Assembly (NCBI RefSeq): GCF_012395815.1
Contig: NZ_JAAZQQ010000001.1
Coordinates: forward strand, 496,001 to 560,000
DNA length: 64,000 nucleotides
Source: Roseicyclus persicicus
Lineage (GTDB): Bacteria > Pseudomonadota > Alphaproteobacteria > Rhodobacterales > Rhodobacteraceae
Direction of reading: 5' to 3'
Below are positions 14,571-22,765 of the stretch, in pieces. Position 1 is the stretch's first letter; each line of letters begins with the position of its first letter. A model generated the notes under the pieces. That model was given only the letters and a program-made list of their open reading frames with translations, ran no database searches and was not told the DNA's origin. The translations under genes and the position numbers were made by a program.

Positions 14571-15785
14571 ATGGCAACGACCGATCCCGTGCGGTTCCTC
14601 GACCGCACCTCCCCGCCCCACATCTTCACGCTCATCGCGCTGACCGGCATCGGCGCGCTGTCGATGAACATCTTCCTGCCGTCGCTGCCGCAGATGACCG
14701 AGTATTTCGCCACCGACTACCGGCTGATGCAGCTGTCGGTCGCGCTGTATCTCGCCGTGAACGCGATGCTGCAGATCGTGATCGGCCCGGTGTCCGACCG
14801 CTACGGCCGGCGCCCGGTGCTGCTGGCATCGATCGTGCTGTTCCTGGTCGCCACGCTGGGCTGCATCCTTGCGCCCACGGTCGAGACCTTCCTGTTCTTC
14901 CGCATGATGCAGGCGGTGATCGTCGCGGGCCTCGTGCTCGGCCGTGCCGTGGTGCGCGACATGTACCCGGCCGACCAGGCGGCCAGCCAGATCGGCTACG
15001 TCACCATGGGCATGGCCGTGGTGCCGATGATCGGCCCGGTGATCGGGGGCATGCTGGACGAGACCTTCGGCTGGCACGCGAATTTCTGGCTGCTGTTCGG
15101 CCTCGGCGCGCTGGTGCTGGCGCTGGTCTGGCGCGACCTGGGCGAGACGGCGCGCACCAGCGGCGGCAGCTTCGCCGCGCAGTTCCGGGAATACCCGGTC
15201 CTTTTCGCCTCGCGCCGGTTCTGGGGCTACTGCCTGTCCGCGGCCTTCGCCTCGGGCGCCTTCTTCGCCTATCTCGGCGGGGCGCCCTATGTCGGGTCCG
15301 AGGTGTTCGGCCTGTCGCCCGCGGTGGTCGGCTTCTTCTTCGGCGCGCCCGCGCTGGGCTACTTCTTCGGCAACTGGATCTCGGGCCGCTTCTCGGTCCG
15401 GGCCGGGATCAACGCGATGATCCTCTGGGGGTCGGCGATCTCGGCCCTCGGCCTTCTCCTGTCGCTCCTGCTGTTCCTCGCGGGGTTCAAGACGGCCTAT
15501 GTCTTCTTCGGCTTCATGACCTTCGTGGGCTTCGGCAACGGCATGGTCCTGCCCAACGCGACCTCGGGCATGTTGTCGGTGCGCCCGCAGCTGGCCGGCA
15601 CCGCCTCGGGCCTCGGGGGCGCCATCATGATCGGCGGCGGCGCGGCGCTGTCGGCGCTGGCCGGCGCGCTGCTGACGGGCGGCAACGGGGCCTATCCGCT
15701 GATCGGGATCATGCTGCTGACCTCGTCGCTGGGGGTGGCGTCGATCCTCTACACCATCCGGCGCGAGCGGCAGGTCGCGGGCTGA
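14571..15785 (+). CDS. MFS drug-resistance transporter, Bcr/CflA type
   Basis: 404-residue inner-membrane protein with 12 predicted helices. The opening PPHIFTLIALTGIGALSMN and FLPSLPQM (about 17-45) is characteristic of the Bcr/CflA proton-driven efflux group. Motif A appears as GPVSDRYGRRPVLL (about 71-84) and motif C-like GPVIGGMLDE near 155-165. Substrates of the group include bicyclomycin and sulfonamides, but none can be assigned. It lies 75 nt after DUF486 and 59 nt before pccR on the same strand. The PccR-like half-sites at 15800-15828 separate it from pccR. Confidence 0.88.
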   Translation: MATTDPVRFLDRTSPPHIFTLIALTGIGALSMNIFLPSLPQMTEYFATDYRLMQLSVALYLAVNAMLQIVIGPVSDRYGRRPVLLASIVLFLVATLGCILAPTVETFLFFRMMQAVIVAGLVLGRAVVRDMYPADQAASQIGYVTMGMAVVPMIGPVIGGMLDETFGWHANFWLLFGLGALVLALVWRDLGETARTSGGSFAAQFREYPVLFASRRFWGYCLSAAFASGAFFAYLGGAPYVGSEVFGLSPAVVGFFFGAPALGYFFGNWISGRFSVRAGINAMILWGSAISALGLLLSLLLFLAGFKTAYVFFGFMTFVGFGNGMVLPNATSGMLSVRPQLAGTASGLGGAIMIGGGAALSALAGALLTGGNGAYPLIGIMLLTSSLGVASILYTIRRERQVAG

Positions 15786-15799
15786 GGCTTGCCAGCGGC

Positions 15800-15828
15800 T
15801 TTGCAAACCCGCAGAACGGGATTGCAAA
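15800..15828. promoter_or_regulatory. Candidate PccR operator upstream of pccR (autoregulation)
   Basis: TTTGCAAA (15800-15807) and ATTGCAAA (15821-15828), 13 nt between, i.e. 21 nt start to start (two helical turns), 17 nt before the pccR ATG. The spacing differs from the 4-nt gap at pccB. Confidence 0.6.
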
Positions 15829-15844
15829 CCGTACCGGAGGCCCG

Positions 15845-17239
15845 ATGTCCCCCCGCAAGCTCTATGCCGGCGCCAAGCTGCGCGAGATCCGCACCCGCCT
15901 GGGCCTGACGCAGAAGGATTTCGCGGGCAAGCTGGCGGTGTCGCTGCCCTACCTGAACCAGATGGAGAACAACAACCGCCCGGTCTCCACGGCGGTTGTC
16001 CTTGGGCTGGCGCAGGAATTCGGCGTCGATGTCACGGAACTGCGCGCCGGTGACGCCGAGCGGCTGGTGTCCGACATGCGCGAGGCGCTGGCCGACCCGG
16101 TCTTTGCCGATGCGGCGCCGCCGCTCGCCGACCTGCGGCTGGCGGCCTCCAACGCGCCCGCGCTGGCGCGCGCCTTTCTCGACCTGCACCGCGCCTACCG
16201 CCAGACGCACGAGCGGCTGGCGTCCCTCGACGAGGCGCTGGGGCAGGAGCGGCTGGCCGCGCCCAGCCCGTGGGAGGAGGTGCGCGACTTCTTCCACTAC
16301 TGCGACAACTACATCGACGCCGTGGACCGCGCCGCCGAACGCTTTGCCGAGAAGGCCGAGGGCGACCTTGCCGCCCACACGCAGGCCGTGCTGGGGGCGA
16401 TGGGCGTCACGATCCGGCACGAGGCGGGGCAGGGCGTGCGCGCCTATGACCCCGCCACCCGTGTGCTCACCCTGTCCCCCCGCGCCGCGCCGACGACCCA
16501 GCGGTTCCAGCTCCTGCACCAGTATGCGCTGCTGGGCCAGGCGCAGCTGATCGAGGCGACGCTGGACCTTGCGCGGTTCCAGTCCGACACCAGCCGCGAG
16601 ATCGCCCGCATCGGCATGGCCAACTATTTCGCCGGCGCGGTGCTGATGCCCTACACCCGCTTCGCCGCCGCCGCGCGCGAGACGCGGCACGATCTGGAAC
16701 GGCTGTCGATCCAGTTCGGCGCCTCGATCGAGCAGGTGGCCCACCGCCTGTCCACCCTCCAACGGCCCGGCGCCAAGGGGATCCCCTTCTTCTTCGCCCG
16801 CGTCGACCAGGCGGGCACGGTCACGAAACGCCATTCCGCCACGCGGCTGCAATTCGCCCGCTTCGGCGGGGCCTGCCCGCTCTGGAACGTGCACCAGGCC
16901 TTCGAAACGCCCACCCGCTTCCTGCGCCAGCTGGCCGAGACGCCGGACGGGGTGCGCTACGTCATCCTCGCCCGCGACGTGTCGAAATCGGGCGGGGCCT
17001 GGGGCACGCCGACGCGCCGCTTCGCCATCTCGCTGGGGTGCGAGGTGCGCCACGCGCCCGACCTCGTCTATGCCGACGGGCTCGACCTCGACCGCGATGC
17101 GGCGTTCCAGCCCATCGGCATCTCCTGCCGCATCTGCGAGCGCACCCACTGCCACCAGCGCGCGGTGCCGCCGCTGGAACGGCAGCTGACGGTCGACCCC
17201 AACCGCCGCGACGTGCTGCCCTACGAGATCAGGCGTTGA
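15845..17239 (+). CDS. pccR: Short-chain acyl-CoA regulator (ScfR family), PccR
   Basis: 464-residue regulator with an N-terminal XRE-type helix-turn-helix (about 8-62, LREIRTRLGLTQKDFAGKL and LPYLNQMENNNRPVS). An IrrE/ImmA-like middle part follows (about 160-310), then a C-terminal domain with a Cys/His cluster SCRICERTHCHQRA near 430. This is the architecture of RamB, PrpC regulator-like ScfR proteins that sense acyl-CoA esters. In R. sphaeroides the homologue PccR controls pccB in response to propionyl-CoA. The AGG-rich SD (CCGGAGG) and operator-like repeats lie directly upstream. Assignment as PccR rests on family plus neighbourhood: pccB, pccA and mcmA in the same cluster and shared TTTGCAAA sites. 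Confidence 0.88.
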   Translation: MSPRKLYAGAKLREIRTRLGLTQKDFAGKLAVSLPYLNQMENNNRPVSTAVVLGLAQEFGVDVTELRAGDAERLVSDMREALADPVFADAAPPLADLRLAASNAPALARAFLDLHRAYRQTHERLASLDEALGQERLAAPSPWEEVRDFFHYCDNYIDAVDRAAERFAEKAEGDLAAHTQAVLGAMGVTIRHEAGQGVRAYDPATRVLTLSPRAAPTTQRFQLLHQYALLGQAQLIEATLDLARFQSDTSREIARIGMANYFAGAVLMPYTRFAAAARETRHDLERLSIQFGASIEQVAHRLSTLQRPGAKGIPFFFARVDQAGTVTKRHSATRLQFARFGGACPLWNVHQAFETPTRFLRQLAETPDGVRYVILARDVSKSGGAWGTPTRRFAISLGCEVRHAPDLVYADGLDLDRDAAFQPIGISCRICERTHCHQRAVPPLERQLTVDPNRRDVLPYEIRR

Positions 17240-17295
17240 CGCGGCGGCGCCTGCGCCGCTACGCCTGACCCCGGTCCGAGACGGAGGGAGACCCC

Positions 17296-17763
17296 ATGGA
17301 GCTGCACGCCACCCGCACCATCGCCGCCGACCGCATGACGGTCTGGGCCGCGCTGAACGACCCCGAGGTGCTCAAGGCCTGCATCCCCGGCTGCAGCGAG
17401 CTGACCGGCTCGCCCGAGGACGGCTTCGAGGCGGTGGTGACGCAGAAGGTCGGCCCGGTGAAGGCGACCTTCAAGGGCGCCGTCACCCTGACCGACGTGG
17501 TGCCGGGCACCAGCTACACCATCTCGGGCGAGGGCAAGGGCGGCGTCGCGGGCTTTGCCAAGGGCGCGGCGCAGGTGTCGCTGTCGGACGCCGAGGGCGG
17601 CGGAACCGATCTGCATTACGACGTCGAGGCCAAGGTGGGCGGCAAGCTCGCCCAGCTGGGGTCGCGTCTGGTGGACAGCTTCGCGCAGAAGATGGCCGAC
17701 CAGTTCTTCGAGCGCTTCCAGGCCCGTCTCGAAGGACCGGCCGAGGACGGCGCCGGGGCCTGA
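17296..17763 (+). CDS. CoxG-like SRPBCC family protein
   Basis: 155-residue START/SRPBCC-fold protein of the CoxG (carbon monoxide dehydrogenase subunit G) family. Marks: opening LHATRTIAADRMTVWAALN (about 3-21), PEVLKACIPGC (about 24-34), GPVKATFKG, and a C-terminal amphipathic helix (SRLVDSFAQKMADQFFERF, about 120-138). CoxG-type proteins help place molybdenum hydroxylases at the membrane. A molybdopterin oxidoreductase pair is present at 53.6-56.4 kb but is far away, so a partnership is speculation. An SD, ACGGAGGGAG, lies before the ATG. Confidence 0.85.
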   Translation: MELHATRTIAADRMTVWAALNDPEVLKACIPGCSELTGSPEDGFEAVVTQKVGPVKATFKGAVTLTDVVPGTSYTISGEGKGGVAGFAKGAAQVSLSDAEGGGTDLHYDVEAKVGGKLAQLGSRLVDSFAQKMADQFFERFQARLEGPAEDGAGA

Positions 17764-17791
17764 CCCGGCGCCTCCCCGCGGCCGTCCCGCG

Positions 17792-18031
17792 TCAGGCCTT
17801 GGCGAGGATCGTCGCGATCTGGTCCTTCAGGGCCATGCGTTCCTTGCGCATCTTCTGGTCGGTGAAGTCGTCCACCGGCTCCACCCCGCTCTCGGCGCGG
17901 TGCACGGCGCGGTTCACCTCGTGGTAGGCGTCCATCAGCTTGGCGAAATGCGCGTCCGACGTCTTGAGCGCGTGGATCTTCGCCGCGTCCTGCGGGAACT
18001 CCTCGGCCAGCTCGTGGGGGGTGTGCGACAT
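17792..18031 (-). CDS. DUF465 (YdcH family) small protein
   Basis: 79-residue soluble protein, all-helical and highly charged, of the YdcH/DUF465 family: HTPHELAEEFPQDAAKIHAL at the N-terminus, HFAKLMDAYHEVNRAVHRAE (about 28-47), then a basic KMRKERMALKDQI helix. Family members are coiled-coil hairpins of unknown function. The start is set at 18031 because the longer reading has no homology-like sequence. An FNR-type dyad TTGAG-CCAG-ATCAA sits 65 nt upstream, suggesting oxygen-dependent expression. Confidence 0.87.
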   Translation of the reverse strand: MSHTPHELAEEFPQDAAKIHALKTSDAHFAKLMDAYHEVNRAVHRAESGVEPVDDFTDQKMRKERMALKDQIATILAKA

Positions 18032-18095
18032 GGGTGTCTCCTTCCTCGCGTTCCTGTGCGAGGCAGAGACTAGGCGCCGCGCGCCCCGCCCGACC

Positions 18096-18109
18096 TTGAG
18101 CCAGATCAA
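18096..18109. promoter_or_regulatory. FNR/FnrL-type box
   Basis: TTGAG-CCAG-ATCAA, 9 of 10 positions of the TTGAT-N4-ATCAA consensus. It lies 65 nt upstream of the DUF465 start at 18031 and just before the stop of the HAD-like gene. Confidence 0.55.
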
Positions 18110-18131
18110 CCGGCCGGCGCTTTCCGTGCCG

Positions 18132-18824
18132 TCACTCGGCGGCCTGGCTCTTGGCGCCGCTCCAGGCCGCGGTCAGCCCCTCGGGGCTCAGGACATGCGC
18201 CATCGGGGCGCCGCCGAAGACCTCGGGCTCGGCCTCGGCCAGCCGGCCCGGGAAGGCCAGCACCGGCAGCCCCGCCGCCCGCGCGGCCTCCAGCGCCACG
18301 TTGGTGTCGACCACCGCCACCGCGCGGCCCTGCCCGATGCCAAGCGCCGTCACCGCCGCCACCATCGCCTCGGGGTGCGGCGCCATCCGCTCCACGTCGT
18401 CGCGCAGCACCGCCACGTCGAACGAGGCACCGCCCCGCTCCCGCGCCGTCGCCTTCAGAAGCGCGCGCACCGGCTCGACTTCGGACCGGCTGACCAGCGC
18501 CAGCTTCACGCCGCCGCGCGCCGCCCAGTTCATCACCCGGGCCACCCCGGGCCGCAGCGGCACGCCGCCGGCCAGCATGGTGGCGAAGTGTTTCTGGTGG
18601 GTGCGGTCGAGCGCCCCGGCCTCGACCACCTGTCCCAGATGCGCGGCGTAGCGCGCGGCCAGCTGCCGGTCGCCGCCGGGCCGCATCAGCTCGGAATAGG
18701 TGTCCCAGGACCATGACCACGGCACGCCGTGGGCCCGAAAGGCCGCGTTCCAGGCAGCCCGGTCGATGTCGGCCACCTCCGCCAGGGTGCCGATGCCCAC
18801 AAAGATCAGTGCTTCCAATGTCAT
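18132..18824 (-). CDS. HAD-like protein lacking the catalytic aspartates
   Basis: 230-residue protein with the overall HAD subfamily IA (CbbY/PgmB-like) layout: motif I region at 7-14, a helical cap (about 16-85), motif II LVSRS, and a terminal Rossmann half. Motif I, normally DxDGT, reads IFVGIGTL, so nucleophile and acid/base Asp are Val and Ile. Motif III lacks its Lys (MAPHPEAM). Motif IV keeps one Asp (VAVVDTNVA). It is therefore unlikely to be a phosphatase by the HAD mechanism. Similar proteins with an F-x-x-IGTL start exist in other Rhodobacterales as I recall. Start ATG at 18824 (MTLEALIF). Confidence 0.75.
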   Translation of the reverse strand: MTLEALIFVGIGTLAEVADIDRAAWNAAFRAHGVPWSWSWDTYSELMRPGGDRQLAARYAAHLGQVVEAGALDRTHQKHFATMLAGGVPLRPGVARVMNWAARGGVKLALVSRSEVEPVRALLKATARERGGASFDVAVLRDDVERMAPHPEAMVAAVTALGIGQGRAVAVVDTNVALEAARAAGLPVLAFPGRLAEAEPEVFGGAPMAHVLSPEGLTAAWSGAKSQAAE

Positions 18825-18974
18825 CAGGTGCCTCCGCCCCACCATCGGAGCGGAGCCTGCGGCCGGCACAAGCGGCACGCCCGGCTTGCTGCGGCGCGGC
18901 AAGGGGCTTTGTCTCAGGCCTGTGCGCGGGGCCGGGGCGTTGCACAGTTTGCAGGCGAAACGAAAAGCGGCCAT

Positions 18975-19904
18975 TCAAGCGCCGGGTGCATCGGGCGGCG
19001 GCGTCACCGGGCGTTTGCGGCGCGCCTCGCGCCAGGTCACCACGCTGATCGCCGCGATGATCATGGCGCCGCCCAGCATCACGAAGCCGTCCGCCGCCTC
19101 GCCGAACACCACCACGCCCAGCAGCGTCGCCCAGACCAGCTGCAGGAAGGTCACCGGCTGCGTCACCGTCAGCGGCGCCGCCGTGAAGGCGAGCGTCATG
19201 GTGTAGTGCCCCGCCGTGGCGAAGCAGGCGGTCAGGAACAGCCAGCCCAGCTGTTCCCAGCTGACCGGCACCCAGACCGCCACCGCGTAGGGCAACAGTA
19301 CCACCGGCACGATGGCCGACAGCATGAACACCACCACCTGCGGCCTGGCCCGCCCCGACAGCAGTTTCGCCATGAAGTAGCTGCCCGCCATGGCGGCGGC
19401 CGTGAACAGCATGGCGATGTGGCCCACGTCGATCTCGCGGAAGCCGGGCCGCACGATCACCAGCGTGCCGAGAAAGGCCACCCCGACCGCCCCGATCCGC
19501 CACGGCCCCAGCCGTTCGCCCAGGAACAGCACCGCCAGCAGCATGACGTAGATAGGGTTGAGGTAGTTCAGCGCGGTGACATCCGCGATCGGGATGCGGG
19601 TCATCGCGTAGAACCACAGGATCACCGCCGCCGAGTGGCAGACCCCGCGCAGCCCGAACAGCACCCACGTGCCGCGGTCGAGCCGCGCGGCGCGCATCGC
19701 GGGCCACATCGGGATCAGGAACACCAGCCCGAGCGCGTAGCGCAGGAAGGCCGACTGCGGCGCCGGCACCTCGGTGCCGACCATCTTCACGCTCGCCGTC
19801 ACCGCGACGAAGCACAGGCCCGTCAGGATCATCCACAAGACGCCCGCGACCGGCCGCGCGGCTGCGGCGGCGGGGGGGCGGGCGGTGTCGGGGGCGGCGG
19901 TCAT
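18975..19904 (-). CDS. EamA/DMT family transporter
   Basis: 309-residue inner-membrane protein with ten predicted helices in two EamA repeats (about 20-150 and 165-295). Recognisable pieces are PAPQSAFLRYALGLVFLIP (first repeat) and ALNYLNPIYVMLLAVLFLGE, typical of DMT exporters; the second repeat ends with VTFLQLVWATLLGVVVFGE. The substrate is unknown; many such proteins export amino acids or metabolites. The start at 19904 follows a Pro/Ala-rich cytosolic lead. It lies 40 nt downstream of the LysE-type exporter gene on the same strand. Confidence 0.86.
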   Translation of the reverse strand: MTAAPDTARPPAAAAARPVAGVLWMILTGLCFVAVTASVKMVGTEVPAPQSAFLRYALGLVFLIPMWPAMRAARLDRGTWVLFGLRGVCHSAAVILWFYAMTRIPIADVTALNYLNPIYVMLLAVLFLGERLGPWRIGAVGVAFLGTLVIVRPGFREIDVGHIAMLFTAAAMAGSYFMAKLLSGRARPQVVVFMLSAIVPVVLLPYAVAVWVPVSWEQLGWLFLTACFATAGHYTMTLAFTAAPLTVTQPVTFLQLVWATLLGVVVFGEAADGFVMLGGAMIIAAISVVTWREARRKRPVTPPPDAPGA

Positions 19905-19944
19905 GCCCCCGACATGGCGCAGCGCCGCGGGACTGTCCAGCCGG

Positions 19945-20550
19945 TTACCCGGCCAGCGCCAGCTTGGCCGCCAGTGCCAGCATGGTGACGCCGACGACCG
20001 CGTCCAGCACCCGCCACGCCGCGGGCCGCGCGAACAGCGGCGCCAGCGCCCGCGCACCGTAGCCGAGAAGGACGAAGAACAGCACCGAAGCCGACAGCGC
20101 GCCCGCGCCGAACACCCAGCGCGCCGGGCCGTAGGTGGTGGCGACGGCCCCGATCAGCCCCACGGTATCCAGGTAGACATGCGGGTTGGCCCAGGTCAGC
20201 ACCAGCGCCGTGCCGACCGCGGCCCGCAGGGACTGCACCGCCGCGCCGCCCGTATCCAGCGCCTCGGCCGCGCCCCAGGCCGCCCGCAGGCTGCGCAGCC
20301 CGTAGGCCACGAGAAAGGCCGCCCCGCCCCAGCGCATCGCCTCGATCGCCCAGGGCGCGCGGGCGGCCAGCGCGCCGAACCCGGCCACACCCGCAAAGAT
20401 CAGCACCCCCTCGGAGACGCAGCAGACGGCGACCACCGCGCCCAGATGCGCGCGCCGCAGCCCCTGCCGCAGGACAAAGGCGTTCTGCGCCCCGATGGCG
20501 AGGATCAGGCTGAAGGACAGGGCGAAACCGGCAAGCCAGGCGGCGGTCAT
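19945..20550 (-). CDS. LysE/ArgO family amino-acid exporter
   Basis: 201-residue inner-membrane protein with six predicted helices. Family signatures are LAIGAQNAFVLRQGLRR (about 18-34) and TWANPHVYLDTVGLIGA (about 118-134), which identify LysE/ArgO-type exporters of basic amino acids. It is divergent from a LysR gene of the ArgP/LysG group (20641), the classical exporter-activator pair: intracellular Lys/Arg excess acts through the regulator to switch on export. Specificity between lysine and arginine cannot be read from the sequence. Confidence 0.9.
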   Translation of the reverse strand: MTAAWLAGFALSFSLILAIGAQNAFVLRQGLRRAHLGAVVAVCCVSEGVLIFAGVAGFGALAARAPWAIEAMRWGGAAFLVAYGLRSLRAAWGAAEALDTGGAAVQSLRAAVGTALVLTWANPHVYLDTVGLIGAVATTYGPARWVFGAGALSASVLFFVLLGYGARALAPLFARPAAWRVLDAVVGVTMLALAAKLALAG

Positions 20551-20622
20551 CGGGGGCTCCGTGAAGGCGGACCGGCGCGGGGTAGCCGCCCTGTGCGCAT
20601 CGGTCTAGCGAAATAAAGTTGT

Positions 20623-20636
20623 GCAGCATAAGCTGC
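20623..20636. promoter_or_regulatory. Dyad in the lysE/argP intergenic region
   Basis: GCAGC-ATAA-GCTGC, directly before the regulator start and in the divergent 90-nt gap; a possible ArgP/LysG binding site. Position and symmetry are the only evidence. Confidence 0.35.
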
Positions 20637-20640
20637 GCTG

Positions 20641-21516
20641 ATGATCGACCGCGCCGCCCTCGCCGCCTTTGCCGCCGTGCTGCAGACCGGCTCCTTCGAG
20701 GGGGCGGCGGGGCAGCTCGGCGTGACCCAGTCGGCGGTGTCGCAGCGGATCAAGGCGCTGGAGGAGGCGCTGGGCACCGCGCTCGTCCGCCGCAGCCGCC
20801 CCGCCACGCCGACCGGGGCCGGGCGCCGCCTGATGGCCCATGCCGAGGCGGTGGGCCTGCTGGAACGCGATCTCAGGCGCGACCTCGCGCTGGCCCGCCC
20901 CGATCCCGGCACGCCGGTGCGCATCGCCGTCACCGCCGACAGCCTCGCCACCTGGGTCATCCCGGCCCTCGCCGCGGTCGAGGGGCTGCTCTACGACCTC
21001 GTCATCGACGACCAGGACCATTCCGCCGAACTGCTGCGCGCGGGCGAGGTGGCCGCCGCGATCACCGCGTCGGACCGCCCGGTTCCGGGCTGCGACGTGC
21101 GGCCCCTCGGCGCGATCCGCTACCTCGCCTTCGCGTCCCCCGGCTTCGTCGCGCGCCACTTTCCCGACGGTGTCACCGCCCCGGCGCTGGCCCGTGCGCC
21201 GGCGCTGACCTTCAACCGCAAGGACAGGCTGCAGCGCGCCTGGGCCGAGGCGGCGACGGGGGAACGGGTGTTTCCCGTCACCCACTACCTCGGGTCCACC
21301 CATGGCATCACCGACGCGGCGCTGGCGGGCCTCGGCTGGGCGGTGAACCCCGAGCCGCTGGTCGCGCCGCTGGTGGCCGAGGGTCGGCTCGTCGACCTCG
21401 ACCCGGCGGTGCGGATCGACACGGCCCTCTATTGGCAGGTGCCGCGGCAGGGGGCGGCCGCGCTGGCGGACCTCACCCGCGCGCTGCGGCGCGCGGGGGC
21501 GGATCAGGGCAGGTAG
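20641..21516 (+). CDS. argP: LysR family regulator, ArgP/LysG type
   Basis: 291-residue LysR-type activator. The winged HTH (about 1-60) contains GSFEGAAGQLGVTQSAVSQRIKALE, with the ArgP-like LVRRSRPATPTGAGRRL after it; the effector domain (about 90-290) has the RVFPVTHYLGSTHG element typical of the ArgP group. It should activate the divergent LysE-type exporter in response to lysine or arginine. The ATG has no clear SD and follows a dyad (20623-20636), so binding there could also repress the regulator itself. The 3' end overlaps the convergent NlpD-like gene by 13 nt. Confidence 0.88.
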   Translation: MIDRAALAAFAAVLQTGSFEGAAGQLGVTQSAVSQRIKALEEALGTALVRRSRPATPTGAGRRLMAHAEAVGLLERDLRRDLALARPDPGTPVRIAVTADSLATWVIPALAAVEGLLYDLVIDDQDHSAELLRAGEVAAAITASDRPVPGCDVRPLGAIRYLAFASPGFVARHFPDGVTAPALARAPALTFNRKDRLQRAWAEAATGERVFPVTHYLGSTHGITDAALAGLGWAVNPEPLVAPLVAEGRLVDLDPAVRIDTALYWQVPRQGAAALADLTRALRRAGADQGR

Positions 21517-22607
21517 CGGGTGGGGTTCACCGCCTCGAAGCCGCGGCGGACCTCGAAATGCAGGAAGGGCGGGTCGCCCGCGCCGACCTCGGCGATGGTC
21601 TGCCCTTGGGTGACGCTGTCGCCGCGGGCCACGCGGATGTTGCGGATGTTGGCATAGACCGTCAGCAGCCCGTCGGGGTGGCGCACCACGAGGATCGGGA
21701 TCTGGTCGGTGTCCTGCGTGATCGCCGCGACCTCGCCGTCGCCCGCCGCGCGCACCGCGGTGCCGGTGGCCGCGCCGATGTCGATGCCCTCGTTGCCGTT
21801 GCCGTAGGGCCGGATGATGCTGCCCGCGACGGGCTGGATGAAGCGCGTCGTGGCGGCGGGCGCCGCGGGTGCGGGGGCCGGGGCGGGTGCCGCCTGTGTG
21901 CCCGGCGCCGGCAGCGGCGCCTGCGAGATCGGCTCGGGCAGCGGCGACGCCGCCGAGGGCGGCAGGGGCGCCACGGTCGTGCCAGGGGCCGAGCCGGCGG
22001 GGGCCGCGGCCTCCTCGATCACGATCGGGATGATGAGGTATTGCCCCTCGCGCACCGCGAGGTCGGGGCCGAGGCCGTTCCATTCCGCCAGCGACCGCAC
22101 CGACACGCTGTAGAGCCGGGCGATGGAATAGGCGGTCTCGCCGCGGCCGACGCGGTGGCGGATCGGCTCCTGCCCGGGCTGCAGCGCGACCGGCGCGGCC
22201 CCGCCGGCGCCCTGCCGCGCCTCGGCGGCCGCGATGGCGCCCGAGGCGATGGCGGCGATGTCGGTGCCGCCGCCGGCGCCGGGGCTGACCCGGCGGGGCA
22301 GGGCCAGCACCTCGTCGGGCCGCAGCAGGTCGGAGGACGTGCGCCCGTTGAAGCGGGCCAGTTCCTCGGGGTCCATGCCGATGCGGCGGGCGACGTCGCT
22401 GACGGTGTCGCCGCGGCGGGCCACGACCATCTGGTAACTTTCGTAGGTGATCAGGCCGTTGGCGTCGGGCTCGGGGCGCGGCGCCGTCTCGCCCGCGCCG
22501 CGGGTGCTGATGCGGTCGGGGCGCAGGTCGAAGTCGATGTCCGACGACACGCAGCCGGCAAGCAGCGGCAGGCACAATCCGAGGGCAATCAGGGAGGCGC
22601 GGGGCAT
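21504..22607 (-). CDS. NlpD-like LysM/M23 lipoprotein (degenerate peptidase)
   Basis: 367-residue lipoprotein with signal peptide and lipobox LLAGC (Cys 19), two LysM repeats (about 60-90, YQMVVARRGDTVSDVARRIG; about 150-180, HRVGRGETAYSIARLY), a long Pro/Ala-rich linker and a C-terminal LytM/M23 domain (about 260-365). The zinc ligands are lost: the usual HxxxD reads NEGID, and the terminal HxH reads FLHFE. Such proteins (NlpD, EnvC) do not cut peptidoglycan but activate amidases at division. ATG 22607 is preferred over 22628 because GAGGAAG lies at proper distance before it. It follows surE-pcm, the common order surE-pcm-nlpD. Confidence 0.88.
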   Translation of the reverse strand: MPRASLIALGLCLPLLAGCVSSDIDFDLRPDRISTRGAGETAPRPEPDANGLITYESYQMVVARRGDTVSDVARRIGMDPEELARFNGRTSSDLLRPDEVLALPRRVSPGAGGGTDIAAIASGAIAAAEARQGAGGAAPVALQPGQEPIRHRVGRGETAYSIARLYSVSVRSLAEWNGLGPDLAVREGQYLIIPIVIEEAAAPAGSAPGTTVAPLPPSAASPLPEPISQAPLPAPGTQAAPAPAPAPAAPAATTRFIQPVAGSIIRPYGNGNEGIDIGAATGTAVRAAGDGEVAAITQDTDQIPILVVRHPDGLLTVYANIRNIRVARGDSVTQGQTIAEVGAGDPPFLHFEVRRGFEAVNPTRYLP

Positions 22608-22765
22608 CGCTCGGGTCTTCCTCAACATCGTCGGCCGGTGACTGGCCGTTCCACCAACACGTCACAGCCCCGTGGACCGGGGTCTCGGGCTGTCCCGCTT
22701 CTACATCGAAACCGCGCCGCGGATAAAGCCCCGCAGGCGGACAATCGCCGGGCGCGGCCGTGGCG

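Noticed and set aside
18132-18824. Active HAD phosphatase/phosphoglucomutase
   Set aside because: Both motif I aspartates and the motif III Lys are missing.
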